Below are positions 55,303 to 64,000 of a stretch of DNA of 64,000 bases, piece after piece (position 1 is the first letter of the stretch; each line of letters starts with the position of its first letter). The DNA is taken from positions 1 through 64,000 of the forward strand of contig PDZS01000001.1 of NCBI GenBank assembly GCA_002753225.1, read 5' to 3'. Source of the DNA: Deltaproteobacteria bacterium YD0425bin51 (lineage in GTDB: Bacteria > Desulfobacterota > Desulfobacteria > Desulfobacterales > YD0425bin51). The notes below the pieces were generated by a model. The model did not search any database and was not told where the DNA came from. It saw nothing but the letters and a program-made list of their open reading frames with translations. A program made the position numbers and the translations under genes.

Positions 55303-57297
55303 ATGACTATTGGAATGAAGCTATCTGGAGTCTGCGGAATGATACTTGTTTTATTTCTAATTGTAAGTGGTATTGGAATATGGGAAATGCATAGCGTTGA
55401 CAAAAAATATCGAATAGACGCTATGGAAGAAGTTGCTATGAAAGAAGAAACTGCAAAGATCGAACCTCTTGTATGGGAGATAAGATCACATGCCAGAGAT
55501 TTTTATTTAAAATTAGATCTAAAATATTCTGAAAAAACTCTTCAAACAATAGAAAAAGCTTACCAGAAAGCAGAAGAATTATTAAAAAAATCAAACAGCA
55601 CTCAAGGTAAAAATAAGCTTGTGGATATGCAGAATCAGTTAAAGGAATTGAAAGAATTGTTTAAAAAGCTTGTGCAGCAATATGAAACCATAGGATTAAA
55701 TGATATGACAGGCTTGCAGGGAAAGATTGTAGAAGATTCAAGGGCATTAGAAGCTCAGTTTAAGAAATATAATAACGAAAAAATAGATACATCTAAATTA
55801 GAGATAACCTATTTAACAATGAGAAGAGCAGAAAAAAACTATATACTCCGTAAAGAAACGACATATTTAGATATTCTGCATAAGCTTCAGGAAACATTTA
55901 AAAAACAACTGGAAGAAATTCCTATTCCTGAAAATGGGAAAATAGTAATTTTAGATATGCTTACAAAATATGTAAAAGGATTTGATGAAGTAGTTAAAAC
56001 TATGGAGGAAAGAGCAATTACTTTCAAGCTTGCAGTTGAAGTTGGAGATAAAATACTTTCCCTTGCTGAAGAAACTGTCAAGATTGAAGAAGATGATACA
56101 AAAAATGCTATTTCAAATATTTCTTCTGATGCTAAAGGTGCTATTACAGTTTTATGGATTATAAGTATTTTTGGAATAATAATAGCTGTTGCTTTAACTT
56201 TAGTTATCATAAAAAATATTAATTCTTTACTCAAACGTCTTACCCTTAATCTTTCAAATGCCTCTTCCCAGCTTACTTTAGCATCAAATGAAATCGCAAA
56301 AAGTGCTCAAGAGGTTGCAGCAGGAGCAAGCGAGCAGGCGGCAAGTCTTGAAGAGACATCTTCAGCAATGGAGGAAATGGCAAGCCAGACCAAGGAGAAT
56401 GCTGATAGTGCAAACAGCGTAGCAGTTTCAGTAAGCAGTGTAGCATCCATGGTAAAGCATTCTTCAGAAAATGCAAAAGTGACTTCAAATTTAGCAAAAG
56501 AAGCAAGTCTTGCTGCAGAAAGCGGAGTTAAAGCTATGGGAGAGATCGCTTTATCTATGAAAGAAATTCGTGATGGAAGCGATAAGATAACAGATATTAT
56601 TGAAGTTATAAATGAAATAACTCATCAGACAAAGATGCTTGCAACAAATGCAGCTATTGAAGCAGCAAGGGCAGGAGATCAGGGTAAGGGATTTGCTGTT
56701 GTTGCAGATGAAGTATCAAAACTCGCTGAACATTCTAAAAAAGCTGCAAAAGAAATTGCTGTTCTTATAAAAGACAGCGCAAAAAAAGCTCAATCAGGAA
56801 ATGATCTAGCCGAAAAGGGAGAAACAGCTCTGCAAAATATTTTCGATAAAGCGGTTAAAGTCTCTGAACTAATTAATGAAATATCAGCTTCTGCTGACGA
56901 ACAAACTAAAGAAATAAGCAATGTAGAACAGCTTATTAACAATATCAAAAACGCATCTGTTCAGCAGGCGACTGGAGTTGAGGAAATGAGGCGCGCTATT
57001 GCTGATATGGATAAAGTTACTCAGGGGAATGCAGCAAGTGCAGAAGAAGCAGCAAGCGCATCTGAACAACTTGCAGGACAATCTATTTTACTTAATGATA
57101 TTGTTAATGAAGTATCTAAAAATGTTGGAATTCATGTTCAGGAGAAACATTTGGATGAGCCTAATACTAAGATAGAGAGAAGAGCTCCTTCAAAAGTGAG
57201 ACAAAGAACTAGTAAAGCGAATAAACCGCTTGCGCTTGCTGAACCTTCAAAGTCTAAATCAAATGATTCTTTAGGGGATGATTTCAAAGATTTTTAG
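55303..57297 (+). CDS. Methyl-accepting chemotaxis protein with helical periplasmic sensor
   Basis: 664-residue transmembrane chemoreceptor. First helix about 8-27, all-alpha periplasmic sensor about 28-280 (HBM-like; motif [12 protein letters not shown] at 174-185 is typical of these helical bundles), second helix about 281-304, a short HAMP-like region, and signalling domain about 320-630 with [33 protein letters not shown] hairpin (quoted in part). There is no NWETF-type CheR/CheB tether at the end, which is acidic (GDDFKDF). AAGGAGG precedes the ATG. cheR follows two bases after the stop, and the receptor is probably its substrate. Confidence 0.94.
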   Translation: MTIGMKLSGVCGMILVLFLIVSGIGIWEMHSVDKKYRIDAMEEVAMKEETAKIEPLVWEIRSHARDFYLKLDLKYSEKTLQTIEKAYQKAEELLKKSNSTQGKNKLVDMQNQLKELKELFKKLVQQYETIGLNDMTGLQGKIVEDSRALEAQFKKYNNEKIDTSKLEITYLTMRRAEKNYILRKETTYLDILHKLQETFKKQLEEIPIPENGKIVILDMLTKYVKGFDEVVKTMEERAITFKLAVEVGDKILSLAEETVKIEEDDTKNAISNISSDAKGAITVLWIISIFGIIIAVALTLVIIKNINSLLKRLTLNLSNASSQLTLASNEIAKSAQEVAAGASEQAASLEETSSAMEEMASQTKENADSANSVAVSVSSVASMVKHSSENAKVTSNLAKEASLAAESGVKAMGEIALSMKEIRDGSDKITDIIEVINEITHQTKMLATNAAIEAARAGDQGKGFAVVADEVSKLAEHSKKAAKEIAVLIKDSAKKAQSGNDLAEKGETALQNIFDKAVKVSELINEISASADEQTKEISNVEQLINNIKNASVQQATGVEEMRRAIADMDKVTQGNAASAEEAASASEQLAGQSILLNDIVNEVSKNVGIHVQEKHLDEPNTKIERRAPSKVRQRTSKANKPLALAEPSKSKSNDSLGDDFKDF

Positions 57298-57299
57298 CT

Positions 57300-58115
57300 A
57301 TGTTTTATAATGATGAAATGACAGATGCAGAATTTGGTCTTTACCAAAGACTGATTTATGATACATGCGGCATAAGTCTTAATCTAAGCAAAAAACAGCT
57401 TCTTATGTCACGTTTAAATAAACGTATGAATAACCTTGGGTTGGCTTCTTTTAAAGCTTATAGAGATTATGTTTTGGGAGATAAAACTGGCAAAGAGCTT
57501 ACGCTTATGATTGATGCCATTTCTACCAATAAAACTGATTTCTTTAGAGAACCAGAACATTTTGAATTTTTAAAGCATAAAGTCTATCCTGCTCTGTCAT
57601 CTCAATATCGCATCAGAATTTGGAGCGCTGCATGCTCAAGTGGGGAAGAGCCATATACATTAGCTATAACTCTTTTAGAATATTTAAATAATATTTCTAA
57701 AAAAGATGTAAGGATTCTAGCGACTGATATTTCAACAAAGGTTTTAGATGAGGCAGTAGCAGGGCTTTATAGTGAGGAACGCCTTCGAGGGATTCCAGCT
57801 ATGTTTAGGCAAAAATACTTTTTAAAAGGAAACAATTATTGGAATGGTTATTACAGAGCAAAAGAAGAATTAAGTTCGCTTATTTCTTTCAGACGCTTAA
57901 ATCTTATGGAGTCTTTTCCAATGAAAGGCTTGTTTGACATTATTTTTTGCCGTAATGTAATGATATATTTTGACAAGCCAACTAGAGATAGATTGATTTC
58001 AAAATTCAGTCATAAACTGGCTCCAGGAGGATATCTTTTTATAGGACATTCTGAAAGTTTAAATGGAGTGCCAACTGATTTAAAATATGTTCAACCTACA
58101 GTATATAGGAAGTAA
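57300..58115 (+). CDS. cheR: Chemotaxis receptor methyltransferase CheR
   Basis: Methylates glutamates of chemoreceptors with S-adenosylmethionine. 271 residues: N-terminal four-helix domain (about 1-70) and Rossmann-type catalytic domain with IWSAACSSGEEPYTLA (SAM-binding glycine region) and FDIIFCRNVMIYFD. The start ATG is only two bases from the MCP stop. No cheB or cheD is found in this cluster. Confidence 0.95.
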   Translation: MFYNDEMTDAEFGLYQRLIYDTCGISLNLSKKQLLMSRLNKRMNNLGLASFKAYRDYVLGDKTGKELTLMIDAISTNKTDFFREPEHFEFLKHKVYPALSSQYRIRIWSAACSSGEEPYTLAITLLEYLNNISKKDVRILATDISTKVLDEAVAGLYSEERLRGIPAMFRQKYFLKGNNYWNGYYRAKEELSSLISFRRLNLMESFPMKGLFDIIFCRNVMIYFDKPTRDRLISKFSHKLAPGGYLFIGHSESLNGVPTDLKYVQPTVYRK

Positions 58116-58118
58116 AAT

Positions 58119-58505
58119 ATGGGCTATATTTTAATAGTCGATGATGAGCAACAGATTAGAGATTTAGTTTCCTTCAGGCTTAATTCTCAAGGATATATAT
58201 TTAAAACAGCAGATTGTGCAGAGGCAGCCCTTGAGATAATAAAAGAAGAACAGCCAGATTTAATGGTTTTAGACGTATCAATGCCAAGGATGACAGGAGT
58301 TGAACTCTGCCAACTTATTAAAAGTGATCCTGAAACAAGTTCCATTAAAATTTTAATGCTTACAGGAAAAGTTGAAGAAGAAGATGAAGCAGAAGGGCTT
58401 TCTGCTGGTGCTGATTTCTATATGACAAAACCCTTTAGCGCGCGTGAATTATCAGCAAAAATTGAAGAACTATTAGAAAATAATTTATCCAAAGAAAAAT
58501 CATAA
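58119..58505 (+). CDS. Single-domain response regulator (CheY-like)
   Basis: 128-residue receiver domain. Phospho-acceptor Asp 52 (LMVLDVSMPRMTG), acidic pair Asp 8/Asp 9 (IVDDE), Thr in LMLTGK and Lys in MTKPF. It could be the CheY of the cluster, but receivers with the LxxxGY...PDLMVLDVSMPxMTG pattern also occur in other pathways. It follows cheR by three bases. Its last 88 bases are overlapped by the convergent mqnB gene. Confidence 0.9.
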   Translation: MGYILIVDDEQQIRDLVSFRLNSQGYIFKTADCAEAALEIIKEEQPDLMVLDVSMPRMTGVELCQLIKSDPETSSIKILMLTGKVEEEDEAEGLSAGADFYMTKPFSARELSAKIEELLENNLSKEKS

Positions 58506-59077
58506 AAAGCAGTACGATATTTTTTTATATTATCTACTATATCATTATCTGAATCATGATCAGGAGTATCGCTCACAAATTTAAAAATATAACAAGGAAT
58601 ATTAAATTTTTTACATGCCTGAGAAACAGCAGAAGCTTCCATATCAACTAATTCAGAAAATTTTGAAATCTCCTCTCTTTTGGAAGCTTCTATAACAGGT
58701 TTATCTTGAGTTGCAACTTTAGCATAAGGAAATCCTTCTAAAACATCTGGGGTATGAGTATAATAGCTTTTAGAATGGAAGTTTAATCTGTCATATTCAA
58801 TAATTGATGTAATATGATATATATCTCCCAATTTTTGATTAAATGTAGTTGAACCAGCAGCGCCCAGGTTATAGATAAAAGAAGGCTTAAATTTTAATAT
58901 TGAAAAAGTAGTTGCCATTGATGCATTAACTTTTCCTATTCCAGAAATAATCAATATAAATTTATCAGAACTATAAACAGTAAAAGGCTCTTTTTCTATT
59001 TTTGTCATATTTTGCAAAAAAGGTTTTGCCTCAAGATTTGTTGCCATAACAATTGAAATTAAACGATTTGTCTCCAT
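58418..59077 (-). CDS. mqnB: Futalosine hydrolase
   Basis: Cleaves futalosine (or the adenine form) in the menaquinone futalosine pathway. 219 residues of the purine-nucleoside phosphorylase/MTA nucleosidase superfamily, with SGIGKVNASMATT, the LVDMEASAVSQAC stretch that holds the substrate Glu, and SDTPDHD (general-acid Asp region). It overlaps mqnD by 19 bases. Its last 29 codons lie antisense to the 3' end of the response-regulator gene. The general nucleosidase annotation is possible, but adjacency to mqnD fixes the role. Confidence 0.88.
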   Translation of the reverse strand: METNRLISIVMATNLEAKPFLQNMTKIEKEPFTVYSSDKFILIISGIGKVNASMATTFSILKFKPSFIYNLGAAGSTTFNQKLGDIYHITSIIEYDRLNFHSKSYYTHTPDVLEGFPYAKVATQDKPVIEASKREEISKFSELVDMEASAVSQACKKFNIPCYIFKFVSDTPDHDSDNDIVDNIKKYRTAFYDFSLDKLFSNSSSIFADNSRALKGFVI

Positions 59078-59853
59078 TTTGCCATTTCCTCAAGTTTACA
59101 GATAGCTTTTATTCCTATATCTCCTAATTCCATAGTAAATTCATTAACATATAGATTAATATGAGCGTCTATTACTTCATCATTCATTTCTTGTGCATAA
59201 TTTTTAATAAATTTTTTAGTATCATTTTTATGTTTCCACCCATAGTTTATTGAGGATTTTAAAATCTCTTCAATTTTTTCTTTAATTATTTGTAAATCTT
59301 TTTTTATGGCAAAACATCCAAGAGGAATTGGAAGCATTGTTTCTTTCTCCCACCACTCTCCAAGATCAATAATTTTTATGCACCCATAGTTAGAATATAC
59401 AAAACGTCCTTCATGAATAATAAGCCCTGCATCGTATTCGCCATTTTTAATTCCTGGTAGAATGTTATCAAAGCGCGTTATTATAGTATTTTTTATTTCA
59501 GGATTCCAAAGCCTCATTAAAAGATAAGCGGTTGTATATTCTCCTGGTATAGCAATTTTTGCATCCTGCAAAGATATGTCATTAGATTTAGAAACTAAAA
59601 GAGGTCCACAGCCTCTACCTAAAGCAGCTCCAACATTAAGAAGGCTGTAATATTCTTTTAAGAGGAAATAAGAATTAAAAGAAAGCTTTGTGATTTCAAA
59701 AGCTTTTGATTTAGCAAGGTTATTTAAAGCTTCAACATCATCAATGTAAGGTGTAAAATTAAAGTCAAAAGTCTCTATACATTTATTAATTAAAGCATAA
59801 AATATAAATGTGTCATTTGGGCATGGTGAAAATGCTATATTTAAATTTTTCAT
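59059..59853 (-). CDS. mqnD: 1,4-dihydroxy-6-naphthoate synthase
   Basis: Converts cyclic de-hypoxanthine futalosine to 1,4-dihydroxy-6-naphthoate. 264 residues of the periplasmic-binding-protein-like fold, starting NIAFSPCPNDTFIFYAL (family signature) with GAALGRGCGPLLVS and TTAYLLMRLW. It forms a coupled pair with mqnB and is divergent from the decarboxylase/prenyltransferase genes of the same pathway over about 60 bases. Confidence 0.93.
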   Translation of the reverse strand: MKNLNIAFSPCPNDTFIFYALINKCIETFDFNFTPYIDDVEALNNLAKSKAFEITKLSFNSYFLLKEYYSLLNVGAALGRGCGPLLVSKSNDISLQDAKIAIPGEYTTAYLLMRLWNPEIKNTIITRFDNILPGIKNGEYDAGLIIHEGRFVYSNYGCIKIIDLGEWWEKETMLPIPLGCFAIKKDLQIIKEKIEEILKSSINYGWKHKNDTKKFIKNYAQEMNDEVIDAHINLYVNEFTMELGDIGIKAICKLEEMAKWRQIV

Positions 59854-59916
59854 TGCAATTCCTTTGTATAAATTATATTAGAGGAGTCTTTAAATTCATG
59901 CAAGGAAGATATTTTG

Positions 59917-61362
59917 ATGAAACATAAAAATTTACAGCATTTTATTAAAATTTTAGAATCTATGGGAGATTTGCATAGAATATCTCCAGAAGTTAATTCT
60001 TTTTTAGAGATTACAGAGATTGCAGATCGAGTTAGTAAAAAAAACGGGAAAGCTCTTATTTTTGAAAAAGTCAAAGGTTCTCAGTTCCCTTTGATTATTA
60101 ATGCTTTTGGCAGCTACAAGCGTATGCAGGCAGCTCTTTTTTGTAATAGTTTTGATGAGATAGCTGCAAGAATTAATTCTTTTATAAAAATGAAGCCGCC
60201 AAGCTCTTTCATGGAAAAGGTAAAGATGCTTTTTACCTTAAAGGAAATGGCTGACTTTATACCTAGGAAAATAAAAAATGCTCCTTGTCAAGAACGTATA
60301 TATGATGGAAACTCTCAACTTTTAGACATGCTTCCAATTCTTACATGCTGGACAAAAGATGGAGGACCTTTTATTACTTTGCCTCTTGTAATAACAAAAG
60401 ACATAGACTCTCAAGTTCAAAACATAGGTATGTATCGAATGCAGAAATATGATAAGGCTACAACTGGCATGCATTGGCAATATAATAAGGATGGGGCAAG
60501 GCATTTTATGAAATATAAAGAACGGGGAGAAATAATGCCTGTCGCTGTAGCCTTAGGAGGAAGCCCTGTTGTTACTTATGCATCAACTGCTCCTCTTCCT
60601 CCAGATATTGATGAACTAATTTTGGCAGGTTTTCTGCAAAGTTCTCCCATTGAAATAGTTAAGGCTAAAACAGTCGAGCTATTTGTGCCTGCTGAATCTG
60701 ATTTTATTTTAGAAGGATATGTTGATCCAAAAGAAGAGCGTATAGAAGGACCTTTTGGAGATCACACTGGATTTTATTCTCCTGCTGACAGATATCCTGT
60801 ATTTCATATAACAACAATTACTTGCAGGAATGACGCCATATATCCCACAACAATAGTTGGCAAGCCCCCAATGGAAGATTGTTACATGGCGAAAGCAACA
60901 GAGAGAATATTTTTACCTTTTTTAAAAATGCTTGTTCCAGAAATTGTTGATATGGTTCTTCCATTAGAAGGAGTATTCCATAACTGCGCTCTAATTTCTA
61001 TTGATAAAAAATTTCCAGGACAGGCAAAAAAAGTAATAAATGCTCTGTGGGGACTAGGCCAGATGGCTTCAACAAAATATATTATAGTTTTTGATAATGA
61101 TATAAATTTAAATGATTACAGCACAGTTGTATGGAAACTTTTAAATAATGTAGACCCAAAAAGAGATTTGGTTATTTCTGAGGGTCCACTTGATGCTCTT
61201 GATCACTCTGCTCGGTTTGCAAATTTTGGGGGTAAAATGGGGATAGATGCAACAAGGAAAACACGTGAGGAAGGAATGGGAAGAGAATGGCCAGAAGAAA
61301 TAGTCATGGCTCAATCTATTAAGGAACTAGTTGACAGACGGTGGCATGAATATGGATTTTAA
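59917..61362 (+). CDS. mqnL: UbiD-family decarboxylase of menaquinone synthesis
   Basis: Probably decarboxylates the prenylated 1,4-dihydroxy-6-naphthoate using prenylated FMN. 481 residues. UbiD signatures include MYRMQKYDKATTGMHWQYNK, the glutamate-containing EGPFGDHTGFYSPADRYPVF and GKPPMEDCYMAKATERIFLPF. AAGGAAG stands 8 bases before the ATG; a TTG codon directly precedes it. The neighbouring prenyltransferase and mqnBD assign it to the futalosine route rather than ubiquinone (inference). The mqnP-like gene begins within its last codons. Confidence 0.88.
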   Translation: MKHKNLQHFIKILESMGDLHRISPEVNSFLEITEIADRVSKKNGKALIFEKVKGSQFPLIINAFGSYKRMQAALFCNSFDEIAARINSFIKMKPPSSFMEKVKMLFTLKEMADFIPRKIKNAPCQERIYDGNSQLLDMLPILTCWTKDGGPFITLPLVITKDIDSQVQNIGMYRMQKYDKATTGMHWQYNKDGARHFMKYKERGEIMPVAVALGGSPVVTYASTAPLPPDIDELILAGFLQSSPIEIVKAKTVELFVPAESDFILEGYVDPKEERIEGPFGDHTGFYSPADRYPVFHITTITCRNDAIYPTTIVGKPPMEDCYMAKATERIFLPFLKMLVPEIVDMVLPLEGVFHNCALISIDKKFPGQAKKVINALWGLGQMASTKYIIVFDNDINLNDYSTVVWKLLNNVDPKRDLVISEGPLDALDHSARFANFGGKMGIDATRKTREEGMGREWPEEIVMAQSIKELVDRRWHEYGF

Positions 61363-62197
61363 GAAGTTTTTAAATCTTATAATGATAGAGCAAACCTTAT
61401 TTGCTCTTCCTTTTGCATATATTGGAGTTCTTTTTGCCGGTGGTAGATCTATGTCAACATGGTTTTGGGTTACAATTGCTCTCTTTGCAGCTAGAACATC
61501 TGGAATGTCTTTTAATAGAGTAATCGACGCTAAAATAGATGCAAAAAACCCTAGAACAAAAGAGCGACTTATCCCAAAAGGTGAGGTAAAACCTTTTACA
61601 GTGTGGATAATAAGTTTGTTTTTTTTATTTTTGCTTATTTTTTCATCTTATATGCTAAATAAATTATGTTTTTACCTTTCTTTCATAGCAGGTGCTATGC
61701 TTTTTGCTTATTCTTATTTTAAAAGGTTTTCTTCTTCTTCTCATTTTTTTTTAGGCTTTGTTGAAGCTTGTGCGCCTATTGGCGGTTATCTTGCAGTTAC
61801 AGGTGAAATAACATTGTTTCCTTTGCTTCTAGGTCTTATAATTTTAACATGGATTGCAGGAATAGATATTTTATATGCTACCCAAGACATGGATTTCGAT
61901 AAGAAAGAGAATCTTAAGTCTATACCTGCTAAATTGGGAAAAGAAAAGGCTGTTATTTTATCTGGTTTAAACTATTTTTTTTCAATAATTTTTATGATCC
62001 TTGCAGGAATTATTACAAAGAGAGATTTACCTTATTGGATAGGGATTATTTTTATAGGTTTAATATTTATTCGGCAACAGCAATTAGGAAAAAATTCTAA
62101 TTTGTGTGATAATATGAAAAAAATTTTCAAGCTTAATACCTATATTTCTCCTTTGCTTTTCCTTGCCATATTTATAGATATATTTATCTGGGGGTAA
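61352..62197 (+). CDS. mqnP: UbiA-family prenyltransferase (menaquinone, futalosine route)
   Basis: Integral membrane prenyltransferase that attaches the isoprenoid tail to 1,4-dihydroxy-6-naphthoate. 281 residues, about nine membrane helices. Both magnesium-diphosphate motifs are visible: NRVIDAKIDAKNPRT (NxxxDxxxD) and YATQDMDFDKKEN. Three starts compete (a TTG, and two ATGs six bases apart); I chose the second ATG, seven bases after GGTGG. Its start overlaps the decarboxylase stop by 11 bases, so the pair is coupled. Confidence 0.88.
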   Translation: MDFKKFLNLIMIEQTLFALPFAYIGVLFAGGRSMSTWFWVTIALFAARTSGMSFNRVIDAKIDAKNPRTKERLIPKGEVKPFTVWIISLFFLFLLIFSSYMLNKLCFYLSFIAGAMLFAYSYFKRFSSSSHFFLGFVEACAPIGGYLAVTGEITLFPLLLGLIILTWIAGIDILYATQDMDFDKKENLKSIPAKLGKEKAVILSGLNYFFSIIFMILAGIITKRDLPYWIGIIFIGLIFIRQQQLGKNSNLCDNMKKIFKLNTYISPLLFLAIFIDIFIWG

Positions 62198-62265
62198 TGA
62201 TTTACAAAAAAAAGAAATTATTGTAATGTATAATTTTAATTATATATAGAATGGAGGATAAAACA

Positions 62266-62880
62266 ATGCGAAATTATAGTGTTATTTTTTTATTGTGTTT
62301 GATCTTATTATGTTCAAATGAAGTCTTTGCAGGCAAACCAACTGATATCGTAAAAGAAAATATAGATAAAGGCGTTGCTGTACTTAGAGATAAACAGTAT
62401 AACACTCCTGAACAAAAAAAAGTTCAAAGAGATAAAATGTGGGCAATTATAAGAGATATATTTGATTTTACAGAAATTTCTAAAAGAGCTGTGGCACAGA
62501 ACTGGCAAACTTTCAACAGCACAGAACAAAAGGAATTTTCAGAGCTTTTTGCTGAACTACTAAAGAATACTTATTTAGACAAAATTCAGGGTCAATTTAA
62601 TGATGAGCAGGTTACTTATGTTGGTGAAGATATAATGACAGATACTAAAGCAGTAGTTCGAACTAAAATTAATAGAAAGAATGGAGATGTAGTTGTTGAC
62701 TATAGTATGATGAAACAGAAGGAATCATGGAAAATTTATGATATAAATGTTGAAGGAGTCAGCTTAATTAAGAATTATCGGAGCCAATTTACCAAAATTC
62801 TTTTAAATGGAACCCCAAAGCAACTGATTGATCAGATAAAAAGTAAAGTTATTCAGTATGATAGCACAAGTAAAAAGTAG
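62266..62880 (+). CDS. mlaC: MlaC/Ttg2D-type phospholipid-binding periplasmic protein
   Basis: Periplasmic shuttle that moves phospholipid between the outer-membrane MlaA complex and the inner-membrane Mla ABC transporter. 204 residues: signal peptide about 1-21 (ending EVFAG) and the MlaC fold with DIFDFTEISKRAVAQNW and VVRTKINRKNGDVVVDYSM. GGAGG lies eight bases before the chosen ATG, ruling out an upstream in-frame start at the ATG that belongs to the Shine-Dalgarno. It overlaps mlaA by 23 bases; mlaBDEF are not in the window. Confidence 0.93.
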   Translation: MRNYSVIFLLCLILLCSNEVFAGKPTDIVKENIDKGVAVLRDKQYNTPEQKKVQRDKMWAIIRDIFDFTEISKRAVAQNWQTFNSTEQKEFSELFAELLKNTYLDKIQGQFNDEQVTYVGEDIMTDTKAVVRTKINRKNGDVVVDYSMMKQKESWKIYDINVEGVSLIKNYRSQFTKILLNGTPKQLIDQIKSKVIQYDSTSKK

Positions 62881-63586
62881 TAATATTAAATATCTGCTGT
62901 TATCTTTACTATTAATTTCGCTATTTATTCCTCAAGATATTTTAGGAGAAGATTTTGATTATAAAGATGAACCAGAAATTGCTTTAATAAATGATCCTCT
63001 AATATCTATAAACAAGGTAATATTTCAATTTAATGATAAAGTTTATTTATGGGTTTTAAAGCCTGTTACTAAAGGATATAAATTCATTGTTCCTGAAATT
63101 ATAAGGGTTTCCGTAAAAAATTTTTTCCATAATCTTCTTATGCCAGTAAGATTTCTTAATTGTGTCCTTCAGGGAAAGGCTTTATCTGCTGAAGCTGAAT
63201 TCGCTAGATTTATAGTTAATATAACAATGGGAATTGGGGGGTTTGGTGATCCTGCTAAAAAGTACGCTAAACTAAACCCAGACTCAGAAGATTTTGGGCA
63301 GACTCTTGGTTTATATGGAATAGGAAATGGTTTTTATCTTGTGCTCCCTTTTTTGGGTCCATCTTCCCTAAGAGATTCGTTTGGTTATGCTTTTGATAGC
63401 TTCCTTGATCCTACTGGGTATGCTAAAACATTATCAGAATGGAGTATTGTCTATTCCTTTAGGAAGTTAAATGACATTTCATTTTACATGGAAGATTATG
63501 AGATCATGAGAGAGGCAGCTATTAGCCCATATGAAGCATTTAGAGATGCTTATATTCAATACAGGAATAAAAAGATAAGCAAATAA
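62858..63586 (+). CDS. mlaA: MlaA/VacJ family outer-membrane lipid-asymmetry protein
   Basis: 242 residues, with the VacJ pattern DPLISINKVIFQFNDKVY, FFHNLLMPVRFLNCVLQG, and GFGDPAKK...DFGQTLGLYGIGNGFYLVLPFLGPSSLRDS (quoted in parts). In Escherichia coli MlaA is a lipoprotein, but here the signal peptide (about 1-30, ending LGEDF) has no lipobox cysteine, so the protein should be cleaved by signal peptidase I and not lipidated. Start overlaps the mlaC 3' end. The stop is three bases from that of the convergent PilZ gene. Confidence 0.92.
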   Translation: MIAQVKSSNIKYLLLSLLLISLFIPQDILGEDFDYKDEPEIALINDPLISINKVIFQFNDKVYLWVLKPVTKGYKFIVPEIIRVSVKNFFHNLLMPVRFLNCVLQGKALSAEAEFARFIVNITMGIGGFGDPAKKYAKLNPDSEDFGQTLGLYGIGNGFYLVLPFLGPSSLRDSFGYAFDSFLDPTGYAKTLSEWSIVYSFRKLNDISFYMEDYEIMREAAISPYEAFRDAYIQYRNKKISK

Positions 63587-63589
63587 AAG

Positions 63590-64000
63590 TTACCCCGGAC
63601 TATAGAAGGAAATATATTGAGGTAGTACTGAAGAAAGATAGGATGACATTTTAATAAATTCAATTCCCACGTCTAGCTCTTTTTTGTTATCTAATTCTTG
63701 AGCATTCATAATTCTTCCTATAATTCCTTGCTCTTCTTTTATCCCCGGGAATTGACACTTCATAGCAATCTCTTTACCTTTAATAATGCTTTTTTTGTCA
63801 TCACCAGGCTGAACTTTACATCTGCATCCTTTTTTACTTATATCTCTTATAACTCCATCTCTAATTTCACCATTTATAAGAAGTTTTATTGGGAGATAGC
63901 AATTAATTCTTTTTAAAGAACGCAGATTATAATTTTGAACAATGTCAGGAAATGACAATATTGTCAATTTTATAGGGTCTGATACTGTTCCAAGAACTTT
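63590..64000 (-). CDS. PilZ-domain protein, probably YcgR-like (5' end beyond the window)
   Basis: Cyclic-di-GMP receptor; YcgR-type proteins brake the flagellar motor. The visible 136 codons remain open to the right edge, so the start is outside; a TTG at 63967 is in frame but there is no reason to stop there. Visible PilZ motifs: LRSLKRINCYLPIKLLI (Arg/Lys of RxxxR) and VIRDISKKGCRCKV (DxSxxG). The segment before PilZ (SFPDIVQNYNL) fits the link from an N-terminal YcgR domain. Together with the diguanylate cyclase at 32-34 kb and the che genes, it hints at c-di-GMP-tuned motility (inference). Confidence 0.8.
   Translation of the reverse strand, partial: KVLGTVSDPIKLTILSFPDIVQNYNLRSLKRINCYLPIKLLINGEIRDGVIRDISKKGCRCKVQPGDDKKSIIKGKEIAMKCQFPGIKEEQGIIGRIMNAQELDNKKELDVGIEFIKMSSYLSSVLPQYISFYSPG

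Overview
The window is a low-G+C (roughly one third G+C by eye), densely coded bacterial chromosome segment. Gene content points to an anaerobic, motile, diderm bacterium. Signs of this are a six-subunit Ech-type energy-converting [NiFe] hydrogenase, menaquinone synthesis by the futalosine route (mqnB, mqnD, a UbiD-type decarboxylase and a UbiA-type prenyltransferase), MlaA/MlaC outer-membrane lipid transport, two chemoreceptors and a che cluster. The combination fits a sulfate-reducer-like member of the Desulfobacterota (Desulfobacterales-like). That placement is inferred from gene content only; genus cannot be read from the sequence. I saw no rRNA, tRNA, CRISPR array, transposase or prophage gene.

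Layout: (1) a left-edge-truncated PAS/HAMP chemoreceptor on the minus strand, then galE and echABCDEF on the plus strand (to 8.0 kb). (2) A minus-strand block from 8.1 to 26.2 kb: a two-gene AlbA_2 plus PHP-AAA ATPase module that looks like accessory or defence DNA, an exported beta-carbonic anhydrase, a VWA lipoprotein, kup, the translation operon infC-rpmI-rplT-pheS-pheT, then thiD, a glycosyltransferase and carB. infC begins with a rare ATA codon and is separated from rpmI by a strong hairpin. (3) Plus-strand alkD-like repair gene, an acyltransferase and a large Ig-like/BNR lipoprotein (26.3-32.0 kb). (4) A less ordered stretch (32.0-34.3 kb) with a 155-bp MITE-like palindromic element, a compositionally distinct diguanylate cyclase, REP-like sequence, and a tiny transcription unit with two overlapping small ORFs, a promoter and a terminator.

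(5) A minus-strand surface locus (34.5-48.0 kb): a TPR/beta-barrel protein, a FecR-domain protein, two tandem DUF1566 paralogues, a 2742-residue exported protein with five about 219-residue tandem modules, and a DUF2156 aminoacyltransferase-like protein whose ATG directly follows the giant gene's stop codon. Upstream on the same strand are argS, a SPOR-domain protein, gatC and gatA (48.0-52.1 kb). (6) A plus-strand chemotaxis operon (52.2-58.5 kb): a small protein related to the CheA N-terminus, cheA, cheW, an MCP, cheR and a response regulator. (7) The divergent menaquinone genes mqnB-mqnD and mqnL-mqnP, then mlaC-mlaA and a right-edge-truncated PilZ protein.

The most unusual parts are the AlbA_2/PHP-AAA pair, the surface locus with its coupled DUF2156 gene, the small-ORF unit at 34.0-34.35 kb, the unnamed CheA N-terminal domain that also occurs as a separate protein, and the MITE-like element.
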